Assembly: GCA_964437825.1 (NCBI GenBank)
Contig: CAYTIH010000008.1
Coordinates: 1 to 64,000 of the forward strand
Reading direction: 5' to 3'
DNA length: 64,000 bases
Origin: JBJFCE01 sp964437825
GTDB lineage: Bacteria > Bacillota > Clostridia > Lachnospirales > Lachnospiraceae
Part shown: positions 53,515 to 61,147 of the stretch, in pieces
How positions within the stretch are numbered: position 1 is the stretch's first letter
Layout: every line of letters begins with the position of its first letter
Translations under genes and position numbers: made by a program
Notes under the pieces: model-generated
Told to the model about the DNA's origin: nothing
The model's input: the letters and a program-made list of their open reading frames with translations, nothing else
Database searches by the model: none

Positions 53515-54729
53515 TTATGCGGCGTCAATTGCATTATACAGATCCATCATCGGAGACAATACGGAGAATATCATAACGCCGACCACCAGCGCCATGACAA
53601 CTATAATCATCGGCTCCATGACAGCCATCAGCGACTGCACAGCCATCTCCACTTCTTCGTCATAATAGTCCGCAAGCTTTGTTAACATATCCTCCGTATT
53701 ACCGGATTCCTCGCCGATTCTGGTCATATGATACACCATCGGCGGGAACAGCCCGCAGGTTTCCAACGGCTGGGACAAAGGAACGCCCATGGTGATCTGA
53801 TCTCTTGCGTCATACAGCGCCTCTTTATACCAGATATTCTCCATGGTATTTGCTACAATGCCGACCGCATCAACCAGCGGTACGCCTGCGGCCATCATGG
53901 TGCTCAGCGTTCTTGCCATCATGGAGGAGGCTTCCTTTTGTTTCAGATTCTTGATCGCCGGAATTGTCAACGCAATTTTCCCGAATACGTGTTTTCCGGT
54001 ATTGGTCCCTGCAAAGAATTTCATCAATGCTACAACCGCCGCCACAATCAAAACAATGATAAACCATTTATTTTTGATAAAATCACTTGCCACTATCATT
54101 GCCGTCGTAATTGCCGGAAGCTCCGTATCCAGAGTTTCAAACATTTCCGAATAGGACGGAATAACCACCAGAAGCATCACGATGATAACGGCGATCAGAA
54201 CTACGCACAGTACGATCGGGTAAATCATTGCTTTTTTGATCAATGCTTTGGTTTTGGCGGATTTTTCAAAGTGCTCCGCCATTCGCTCCAGCGCGATATC
54301 AATAGAACCGGAGGCTTCTCCTGCCTCCGTCATATTGACAAGCAGACTCGGAAATATCTTCGGATGCGCACGAAAAGCGCTTGCCAGGGATTCTCCTTTT
54401 TCCACATCCACACGAACCTGTACCAACGCTTTTTTCAGTTTTTTGTTTTCCGTCTGTTCGCATAGCATTTTCATCGCATCTATGATGGATACCCCCGCCC
54501 TTGTCATGCTGACAAACTGGCGGCAGAAAACGCTCAAATCTCTTGCCTTGGGATACCCGCCGATATCAAGGCCAATATCCTTGGTAAGGGCATTCTGCTT
54601 TTTGATTGTAAGCATGGTAAGACCTTTGGCCTTAATTTCCATGAGCGCTTTGGCTTCATCGTCCGCTTCAATGCTTCCTTTAATTTCTTTACCGGCTCTA
54701 TTGACCGCCGTATATCCGAATGTTGCCAT
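53515..54729 (-). CDS. pilC: Pilus platform protein PilC
   Basis: A 404-residue inner-membrane protein of the PilC/GspF family. Two homologous GspF domains (about 70-195 and 270-395) each contain membrane helices; DLSVFCRQFVSMTRAGVSIIDAM and MMARTLSTMMAAGVPLVDAVGIV mark their starts. It is the platform that couples PilB and PilT to pilin. CGGAGGAAG precedes the ATG. Confidence 0.95.
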   Translation of the reverse strand: MATFGYTAVNRAGKEIKGSIEADDEAKALMEIKAKGLTMLTIKKQNALTKDIGLDIGGYPKARDLSVFCRQFVSMTRAGVSIIDAMKMLCEQTENKKLKKALVQVRVDVEKGESLASAFRAHPKIFPSLLVNMTEAGEASGSIDIALERMAEHFEKSAKTKALIKKAMIYPIVLCVVLIAVIIVMLLVVIPSYSEMFETLDTELPAITTAMIVASDFIKNKWFIIVLIVAAVVALMKFFAGTNTGKHVFGKIALTIPAIKNLKQKEASSMMARTLSTMMAAGVPLVDAVGIVANTMENIWYKEALYDARDQITMGVPLSQPLETCGLFPPMVYHMTRIGEESGNTEDMLTKLADYYDEEVEMAVQSLMAVMEPMIIVVMALVVGVMIFSVLSPMMDLYNAIDAA

Positions 54730-54791
54730 CTTGCTTCCTCCGGTTCATTGATAACCACTTGATCTGTGTTTTGCAAATGTTAAAAGCATAA

Positions 54792-56486
54792 TTATATATC
54801 AAAGGAAACCCTCATCATTTCATGAAAAGAGGTCGTTCCGTCCAGCACATACTCGGCAGCGCTCATATGAAGCGTATGCATTCCCTCCGAAAGCGCCTGT
54901 TCCTTAATCGCCTCCGCAGTCCCTCTTTCGCTGACGATCACCTTGAGCTTTTGCGACATTTCTAAAATCTCATACACGCCGATTCGTCCGCGGTATCCTG
55001 TCTGATCGCATTTCGGGCAGCCGCAGGGCTTGTAGATTTTAACGCTCCTGTCCCCCGGAACCATTAACTGCTTTTTTTCTTCTTCGGATGCTTCATATTC
55101 CTTTTTGCAGTCCGGGCAGAGTCTTCTGACCAGTCTCTGTGCAATAATGCCGACCACGGAATCGGCAATCAGATATGGTTCAATTCCCATATCGCACAGC
55201 CTCGTTACGGTCCCCGCCGCCGAATTGGTATGCAGCGTGCTTACTACCAGATGTCCGGTAATGGACGCCTGTACTGCAATGCTGGCGGTTTCCGTATCTC
55301 TGATCTCACCGATCATAATAATATCAGGATCCTGACGCAAAATAGAACGAAGCGCCGATGCAAACGTCAGCTCTGCTTTATTGTTAACCTGAACCTGATT
55401 AATGCCGTTGATATTCGCTTCGACAGGGTCCTCTACAGTAATAATATTCACATCCTCCGTATTTAACTCACTCAACGCGGTATACAAGGTAGTTGATTTA
55501 CCGCTTCCGGTCGGTCCCGTTACCAGAATGATTCCATGCGGATTTTTCAGGATGTGGTCAAACTGCTTTAACTCCGACGGTTTAAAGCCGAGCCTGCTCT
55601 TTTCGCGGGTCAGGGCCGTTTTACTGGTAAGTCGCATTACAATCTTCTCGCCGTACACGGTGGGCAGTATTGACGCTCTGATATCATACTCCATGCGGTC
55701 TACAACATATGTAATACGTCCGTCCTGCGGTTTTCTTTTCTCAGAAATATCCATGCCGCCTATAATCTTGACACGCGCTACCAGTGCGGGCAGAATTGCC
55801 GGAGAATAATTCGCCTTTTCATATAATGCGCCGTCAATACGGTATCGGATTCGAACCTGTCTTTCCATCGGCTCGATATGGATATCCGACGCCCTCTGGC
55901 GGACGGCCTTCTCGATCATCTCGTTTACCAGAGTGACAATCGGTGAATTATTGATATTCTCGTTTAAAAGATCCTCTTCCGGGTTTTCCTTTACTTCTCT
56001 TTCCTTTGTGTACTGCTCAAGAGCTACATTAACCTCCGCATGACCGAAATATTTGTCCAATGTCAGCATGATGCTCCGCTGCGTCGCAATCACCGGCTCT
56101 ATCTGCAGGTTTGTAATAATGGAAATATCATCCAGCGCAGTCAAATCCATGGGATCTGCCATGGCAACCCGGATCACGTTCATATTATTCGTTCCATAAT
56201 CAAACGGAATCAGTTTGTTTTTCTTAAGGATATTGAAAGGAACCAAATTCAGAATCTCATCCGGAATATTGATATTCTGCGGATCCACCATCTCTATGCC
56301 GAGCTGTCTTGCTAAAGCGCTTGCCAGAACCTCGTCATTCACAATCCCTTCTTCGACTAAGGTTTCACCCAGCTTACGTCCGGACCCCTTCTGAAGCTCA
56401 AGTCCTTTTTCCAGTTGTTCCTTTGTAATAATCTGCTGTTCTATCAGCAGATCACCCAGTCTTATTTTTTTTCTATATAATTCCAT
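54792..56486 (-). CDS. pilB: Pilus extension ATPase PilB
   Basis: A 564-residue assembly ATPase. The N-terminal MshEN domain (about 1-150) has RxxLG-type residues RLGDLLIEQQIITKEQL and KLGETLVEEGIVNDEVLA, seen in domains that bind c-di-GMP in other PilB proteins. The ATPase has Walker A GPTGSGKSTT near 325, an Asp box, Walker B GEIRDTETA and a four-Cys zinc motif (CPDC and CGCPKC near 460-485). First gene of the pilus operon. The ribosome binding site before ATG 56486 is weak. Confidence 0.95.
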   Translation of the reverse strand: MELYRKKIRLGDLLIEQQIITKEQLEKGLELQKGSGRKLGETLVEEGIVNDEVLASALARQLGIEMVDPQNINIPDEILNLVPFNILKKNKLIPFDYGTNNMNVIRVAMADPMDLTALDDISIITNLQIEPVIATQRSIMLTLDKYFGHAEVNVALEQYTKEREVKENPEEDLLNENINNSPIVTLVNEMIEKAVRQRASDIHIEPMERQVRIRYRIDGALYEKANYSPAILPALVARVKIIGGMDISEKRKPQDGRITYVVDRMEYDIRASILPTVYGEKIVMRLTSKTALTREKSRLGFKPSELKQFDHILKNPHGIILVTGPTGSGKSTTLYTALSELNTEDVNIITVEDPVEANINGINQVQVNNKAELTFASALRSILRQDPDIIMIGEIRDTETASIAVQASITGHLVVSTLHTNSAAGTVTRLCDMGIEPYLIADSVVGIIAQRLVRRLCPDCKKEYEASEEEKKQLMVPGDRSVKIYKPCGCPKCDQTGYRGRIGVYEILEMSQKLKVIVSERGTAEAIKEQALSEGMHTLHMSAAEYVLDGTTSFHEMMRVSFDI

Positions 56487-56510
56487 GCCTAAATATACCT
56501 GTCATATTAT

Positions 56511-56538
56511 ATTTACAATGTTATATTTACAATGTTAT
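56511..56538. repeat. 14-bp tandem repeat before pilB
   Basis: Two exact adjacent 14-base units (ATTTACAATGTTAT at 56511-56524 and 56525-56538), plus partial flanking copies, lie 25 bases upstream of the pilB start. On the minus strand the unit reads ATAACATTGTAAAT. It could be a duplicated protein-binding site or a slippage product; a second weak promoter (TTGTAA, 15 bases, TATAAT) overlaps it. Confidence 0.75.
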
Positions 56539-56552
56539 ATCATGTTTACTCG

Positions 56553-56602
56553 CAAGCCCGCACCTTTGGCGCTTATCGTCTGCTTCGCAGACTGCCTGCT
56601 CG
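56553..56602 (-). ncRNA. Candidate three-way-junction RNA in the pilB leader
   Basis: On the minus strand CGAGC (598-602 of 56 kb) pairs with GCUUG (553-557), enclosing GUCUGC-GAA-GCAGAC (56578-56592) and GCGCC-AAA-GGUGC (56560-56572). All stems form with at most one G-U pair each. Together they look like a compact structured RNA, about 65 bases before the pilB start. I do not recognise a known riboswitch; it may be a regulatory leader or a dispersed repeat. Confidence 0.5.
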
Positions 56603-56608
56603 TTAATG

Positions 56609-56657
56609 GCGCATGAAAAACAAATGCCGCTTCGCGCCGCTTGTTTTTCTTTTGCGC
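56609..56657 (-). other. Long inverted repeat at the pil promoter start site
   Basis: GAAAAACAA (56615-56623) and TTGTTTTTC (56641-56649) pair exactly, with outer GCGCA (56609-56613) and TGCGC (56653-56657) extending the dyad across short bulges. The interior is GC-rich (GCCGCTTCGCGCCGC). The predicted transcription start is inside its right arm, so it will act as DNA dyad or as a 5'-end hairpin. Confidence 0.6.
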
Positions 56658-56659
56658 TT

Positions 56660-56688
56660 ATTATATCACAAAAAAATTAGAATTACAA
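56660..56688 (-). promoter_or_regulatory. Promoter of the type IV pilus operon
   Basis: On the minus strand TTGTAA (56683-56688), 17 bases, then TATAAT (56660-56665), with TG one base upstream of the -10 box (extended -10). It is 174 bases before the pilB start and after the codY stop, giving a leader of about 165 bases with the structures described separately. Confidence 0.7.
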
Positions 56689-56775
56689 AAAATTGACACA
56701 AAAAAGTGATTTTTGTTACTATTTTGGTCAATTTTCACAATGAAGGCTATGCAATTGTAAACAATTCTTTACATG

Positions 56776-57570
56776 TCATCTAAGTCCATTCTCCTTATTT
56801 TCCTTGAGCAAATCAATTTCATCAAATACCACGTCATTGAGAACTCTGATGTAGGTTCCCTTCATACCGGAGGAGCGCGACTCAATTACCCCTGCGCTTT
56901 CAAATTTGCGAAGGGCATTGACGATCACGGAACGGGTAATTCCCACACGGTCCGCAATTTTGCTCGCCACCAAAATTCCTTCCATACCGCCGAGCTCATC
57001 AAAAATATGGATAACAGCCTCCTGCTCGGAGCTTGAAAGCGTATTAATGGCAGAACGAACCACTGCGATTTTTCTGTTCTCCTCCGCATTTTCCTCGTTT
57101 ACAGAACGCATCATTTCAAGGCCGACCACAGTTGCCCCATATTCGCATAAAATGATATCGTCAATATCATAGTTTCCGTCACATTTATACAAAAACAGGG
57201 TTCCCAGACGCTCCCCTGCAATATCAATCGGCGTAATTACGCCCTGATATCTGGAGGTGTCAATATTTTCAAATCCCAGCGTTGCCAGATTCACATTTTC
57301 CTTTGTGGACAGCACGGACAACATTCTTTCGTTCAGCATCGGATCAATGAAACGCCCAACCTCACTCACAATCAGCTCCGTGATATTAGCTACATCCTTG
57401 TCAAGTCCGATTCCCAGTACCTTGCCTTTTTTGCTGATCACAAGAACATTGGATTCTAATATTTCCTGCATCACAGTGCAGATATCGCTAAAAACGACTT
57501 TACTGGAATTATTATTATGTAATAATTTTCCGATTTTCCTGGTCTTATCCAATAATTGCACACTACTCAT
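56776..57570 (-). CDS. codY: GTP/branched-chain amino acid-sensing regulator CodY
   Basis: A 264-residue global regulator. The N-terminal GAF domain (about 1-160) senses branched-chain amino acids, and the C-terminal winged helix-turn-helix has ASKIADRVGITRSVIVNALRKFESAGVIESRS, almost the family consensus. Length is normal. In Firmicutes CodY controls nutrient, motility and virulence genes; the gene lies between topA and the pilus operon here. AGGAGG precedes ATG at 57570 and a terminator-like hairpin lies just before it. Confidence 0.97.
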   Translation of the reverse strand: MSSVQLLDKTRKIGKLLHNNNSSKVVFSDICTVMQEILESNVLVISKKGKVLGIGLDKDVANITELIVSEVGRFIDPMLNERMLSVLSTKENVNLATLGFENIDTSRYQGVITPIDIAGERLGTLFLYKCDGNYDIDDIILCEYGATVVGLEMMRSVNEENAEENRKIAVVRSAINTLSSSEQEAVIHIFDELGGMEGILVASKIADRVGITRSVIVNALRKFESAGVIESRSSGMKGTYIRVLNDVVFDEIDLLKENKENGLR

Positions 57571-57585
57571 GGGCTTTCCTCCTAA

Positions 57586-57623
57586 AAAAATCCTGTACTA
57601 AGTTAGTTTAGCACAGGATTTTT
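57586..57623 (-). terminator. Strong intrinsic terminator between topA and codY
   Basis: A 16-bp stem (57586-57601 with 57608-57623) with one G-U pair and a 6-base loop has an A/T tail on both sides. It ends topA transcription. Its tail meets the AGGAGG site of codY, so any codY message starting before it would pass through the hairpin. Confidence 0.85.
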
Positions 57624-57674
57624 GAATTTTCAACGAATATGCACACATTTGTCTTACTTTTAAAAAGAATTGTT

Positions 57675-59759
57675 TTAATTTTTAGACAATTCATTCGGTC
57701 TGGACATTGTATGGCCGCATTGCTCATTGGAGCAGACAAGCTTATTGCCGCGCTCCACCATGGCGCTGCCGCACTCACTGCAGTTAATGCCGGCCGGTTT
57801 TTGCCATGTCATAAAATCACATTCCGGATTTCCAAGACATCCATAGTATCTTCTTCCCTTTTTCGTCTTTTTGATCACAATGTCCTTCCCGCATTTGGGA
57901 CATGCAATCCCGATTTTCTCAAAATAAGGCTTGGTATTGCGGCATTCGGGGAATCCGGGACATGCAAGGAATTTTCCGTGAGGACCATATTTAATGACCA
58001 TCTGCCGCCCGCACAGCTCACAGACCTCCTCGGATACCTCATCCGCAATTTTTACCTCCGAGAGTTCCTTTTCCGCCTGCTTTACAGCCTCATCCAGATC
58101 CGGATAGAAATTGGAAATCACCGTTTTCCAATTTACGGTTCCTTCCTCCACGCCGTCAAGCAGCGCCTCCAGATTGGCGGTAAAATTTACGTCCACAATG
58201 GAGGGAAAGGCTTCCTTCATCATGTTATTAACAACCTCGCCAAGCTCCGTCACATATAGATTCTTGTTCTCCTTGGTCACATAACGGCGTGCCAGAATCG
58301 TTGTAATGGTAGGGGCATAGGTGCTCGGCCGGCCGATTCCGAGTTCTTCCAGCGCACGTACCAAAGACGCCTCCGTATAATGCGCAGGCGGCTGCGTAAA
58401 GTGCTGTACGGAATCAAACTGCACAAACTGTAATTCCGTATTCTGATCAATGCTCTTGATGAGCGTATTGTTCTCCTCCCGTTCTTCATCCTCCTGCACA
58501 TAAACCTTCATAAAACCGTCAAAGAAAAGTCTGGAGGCCGATACACGGAAACGATACTCCCCTGCTGCGATCTTGACGGAAGTGGTCTCATATTTTGCAG
58601 GCGCCATACGGCTTGCAAGGAACCGTTTCCAAATCAGCTGATATAATCTGAATTGATCCCTGGAAAGGGAATCCTTCATTTCCATCGGCGTTCTGGCCAC
58701 ATCAGTCGGGCGGATCGCTTCATGCGCATCCTGTATTTTCTGAGTATTTTTCCTGTCTGTGCCGGCTGCCGCCACATATTCAGAGCCATAGCTTTTTTCC
58801 ACATAGTTTCGCGCCATTTGTTCGGCTTCTTCGGATACGCGCGTGGAATCCGTACGCAGATAGGTAATCACGCCGACAGTACCATTCCCTTTGATGTCAA
58901 TGCCCTCATACAGCTGCTGCGCCAGACGCATGGTTTTTTGAGTGGAAAAATTCAGCACCTTACTGGCTTCCTGCTGAAGCGTTGACGTGGTAAAGGGCAG
59001 GGGCGATTTTTTCACACGCTCTCCTTTTTTGACCTCATCCACAACATAATCCGCCTGCTCCAGTTCGGAAGTGATTTTGTTTAACTCCTGCGCGGTATGA
59101 ATCTCCATCTTACCGTTTCGATCCCCATAAAAATGAGCAGCCAGGGGCTTTTTCTCTCCCTTAATTGTAAGAACCGCATCCAATGTCCAGTATTCTTCCG
59201 GAATGAATGCATTGATTTCGTTTTCGCGGTCGCTGATAATCCGAAGCGCTACGGACTGTACCCTTCCTGCACTCAGTCCTCTCTTGACCTTAGCCCATAA
59301 AAGCGGAGAAATCCGATATCCCACCATACGATCCAGACATCTTCTGGCCTGCTGGGCATCCACCATATCCATATTGATTTTGCGCGGATGTTTTAAGGAT
59401 TCCTTTACCGCATTTTTGGTAATCTCATTAAAGGTAATACGATATACCTCTTTATTTTCCAGTTTCAAAGCATAATACAAATGCCATGAAATCGCCTCTC
59501 CCTCGCGGTCAGGGTCGGTTGCAAGATAAATTTTATCCGCTTTTTTCACTTCCCTGCGCAAACCGGCAAGGATATCACCCTTCCCCCTGATCGTAATATA
59601 TTTCGGCTCATAATCATGTTCAACGTCAATCCCCATCTGACTCTTTGGCAAATCTCTGACATGTCCGTTGCTGGCTACCACCTCATAATTGGTTCCCAGA
59701 AATTTCTTGATCGTTTTCACTTTCGCCGGTGATTCCAAGATAACTAAATATTTTGCCAT
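57675..59759 (-). CDS. topA: DNA topoisomerase I
   Basis: A 694-residue type IA topoisomerase that relaxes negative supercoils. The Toprim domain begins MAKYLVILESPAKVKTIKKFLG, with the acidic triad in ATDPDREGEAISWH. The active-site Tyr lies in GVITYLRTDSTRVS near 300. Three C-terminal four-Cys zinc ribbons follow (CELC...CPGFPEC, CPKC...CLGNPEC, CSEC...CSNEQC). ATG at 59757-59759 chosen (AAGGGGATCAAA upstream); the longer frame has no family support and crosses the promoter. Confidence 0.97.
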   Translation of the reverse strand: MAKYLVILESPAKVKTIKKFLGTNYEVVASNGHVRDLPKSQMGIDVEHDYEPKYITIRGKGDILAGLRREVKKADKIYLATDPDREGEAISWHLYYALKLENKEVYRITFNEITKNAVKESLKHPRKINMDMVDAQQARRCLDRMVGYRISPLLWAKVKRGLSAGRVQSVALRIISDRENEINAFIPEEYWTLDAVLTIKGEKKPLAAHFYGDRNGKMEIHTAQELNKITSELEQADYVVDEVKKGERVKKSPLPFTTSTLQQEASKVLNFSTQKTMRLAQQLYEGIDIKGNGTVGVITYLRTDSTRVSEEAEQMARNYVEKSYGSEYVAAAGTDRKNTQKIQDAHEAIRPTDVARTPMEMKDSLSRDQFRLYQLIWKRFLASRMAPAKYETTSVKIAAGEYRFRVSASRLFFDGFMKVYVQEDEEREENNTLIKSIDQNTELQFVQFDSVQHFTQPPAHYTEASLVRALEELGIGRPSTYAPTITTILARRYVTKENKNLYVTELGEVVNNMMKEAFPSIVDVNFTANLEALLDGVEEGTVNWKTVISNFYPDLDEAVKQAEKELSEVKIADEVSEEVCELCGRQMVIKYGPHGKFLACPGFPECRNTKPYFEKIGIACPKCGKDIVIKKTKKGRRYYGCLGNPECDFMTWQKPAGINCSECGSAMVERGNKLVCSNEQCGHTMSRPNELSKN

Positions 59760-59810
59760 TTTGATCCCCTTTTTCACAAATCTACTTTCATTCCAGTAGA
59801 AACGCCTACG

Positions 59811-59839
59811 ACTATACACCATATTTTCTGTGGTTTCAA
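59811..59839 (-). promoter_or_regulatory. topA promoter
   Basis: On the minus strand TTGAAA (59834-59839), 17 bases, then TATAGT (59811-59816). It gives a leader of about 45 bases before the ATG at 59759. A 6-bp hairpin (TCTACT 59781-59786 with AGTAGA 59795-59800) lies in that leader. Confidence 0.7.
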
Positions 59840-59934
59840 GAAAAAATTTCAAAACTTCAAAAAAAATTCACGAAAATGAAACATGCTTACACGCATCAAG
59901 CAGCAGCATCAAACGGCAGTATAAATTACGTTAT

Positions 59935-61101
59935 TCAGTCTCCTTCTTTTCGATAAAATCTCCCGTGCTCCATATATGCCAGCTGCCTTACACATAACCG
60001 CATCAGACAGGAATAGATCTCCGATACGGTCAATTTCTCCTGCCCGCAGCCCATACTCTGAAAAAGTTCGTCAACGGTAATTCCGCATTCCGAAAGCTTA
60101 CTAAAAATCAGCTGTTCTTCACGGGAAAGCTGCTTAAGACGTCCGTCCGTTAACGGCGCAGGCCGCCCTGTTGTGATCGGAACGCCGCCCGTCCTCTCCC
60201 ACAATTCCCATACGGCAGCCGCTATATCGTCCGGCGACAGCGCAATCCCCGCTCCCTGTCCGATCAGCCGGTTGCAGCCTGCCGATAATGCATCGGTTAC
60301 CCGCCCCGGAAGTGCATAGACCTCCTTTCCCTGTTCCAACGCCAGGTCAACGGTAATCAAGGTACCGCTTTTCTGTCTGGCCTCGACCACCAACAGTAAA
60401 TCGGACAGTCCGCTGATAATTCTGTTTCTCATAGGAAACAGTCCCGCCCTTGGCCGGGTTCCGGGGATATATTCGGATATGATCCCGCCTTTTTCCTGCA
60501 GTTCCCGATATAGGGGCATATTTTCCTGCGGATAGCAGATATCCACGCCGCAGCCGAGAATGCCAAAGGAGCTTCCTCCCGCATCCATTGCGGCTTTCTG
60601 ACTGATTCCGTCCACTCCCGCCGCCATGCCGCTGATGACCTGAATTCCCGCTTCCGCAAGTCCTGCGCCGAATTTTCTTGCCATATAACGTCCGTAATCG
60701 GAACACAATCTTGCTCCGACGATTCCTACCGTCGGGATATTCTCATTAGGCAGTCTGCCTAAAACATATAAATTCAGGGGCGGCTGTGCAAGCGTTTCCA
60801 AACGCTTCGGATACTGCCTGCTCCTATATGGTATGCATTGTATGTTGTGTTGTCGCAGCTTCAGATAATTTTTCTCGACCTCCACACATTGTTTCGCCCT
60901 TTGGAAGCTTTGAAGCTGCGCCTGAGTGATCATTCCCTGCTCCCTGCACCTTTGCAGTTCTTCCTGCGTCATTTGATAAACCTCCGCAGGACCTCCCTTT
61001 TGCCCAAGCAGCTTTCCGATCGTTCTGCTTCCGAGGCCGGGAATACAGTCCAGCCAATAGCTGTATGGAATCCACGTTTCTTCTTTTGTATCTCTGTTCA
61101 T
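59935..61101 (-). CDS. dprA: DNA-processing protein DprA
   Basis: A 388-residue DprA/Smf protein that binds incoming single-stranded DNA and loads RecA during transformation. An N-terminal helix-hairpin-helix-like region (about 10-60), a Rossmann-like DprA domain (about 85-295, with VGIVGARLCSDYG and SGMAAGVDGISQKAAMDAGG) and a C-terminal winged helix (about 325-385) are visible. ATG at 61099-61101 with GGAGAT chosen over an ATG four codons earlier. It follows comM by about 46 bases. Confidence 0.95.
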   Translation of the reverse strand: MNRDTKEETWIPYSYWLDCIPGLGSRTIGKLLGQKGGPAEVYQMTQEELQRCREQGMITQAQLQSFQRAKQCVEVEKNYLKLRQHNIQCIPYRSRQYPKRLETLAQPPLNLYVLGRLPNENIPTVGIVGARLCSDYGRYMARKFGAGLAEAGIQVISGMAAGVDGISQKAAMDAGGSSFGILGCGVDICYPQENMPLYRELQEKGGIISEYIPGTRPRAGLFPMRNRIISGLSDLLLVVEARQKSGTLITVDLALEQGKEVYALPGRVTDALSAGCNRLIGQGAGIALSPDDIAAAVWELWERTGGVPITTGRPAPLTDGRLKQLSREEQLIFSKLSECGITVDELFQSMGCGQEKLTVSEIYSCLMRLCVRQLAYMEHGRFYRKEGD

Positions 61102-61147
61102 ATGAATCTCCATTTCTGAGCGGTCTGTCGTTCCATGCCGGAGCGGT

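Noticed and set aside
42981..56486. Type II secretion system instead of pilus
   Set aside because: pilM-pilN, a PilX-like protein, several minor pilins and a pilT nearby fit a type IV pilus; no secretin is expected in this cell type and none is seen.
56571..56580. Sigma-D -10-like GACGATAA in the pilB leader
   Set aside because: No TAAA-like -35 element at 15 bases, and the bases are part of the hairpin structure.
56553..56602. c-di-GMP riboswitch before pilB
   Set aside because: Conserved core sequences of class I and II that I know are not present, although the fold is compact; reported only as an unknown structured leader.
56731..56745. Possible CodY box downstream of codY
   Set aside because: About 10 of 15 matches; expected by chance in AT-rich DNA.
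57664..57692. AT-rich hairpin over the topA stop codon (GAATTGT/ACAATTC) with a T run
   Set aside because: Stem is too AT-rich to be a confident terminator next to the much stronger one at 57586-57623.
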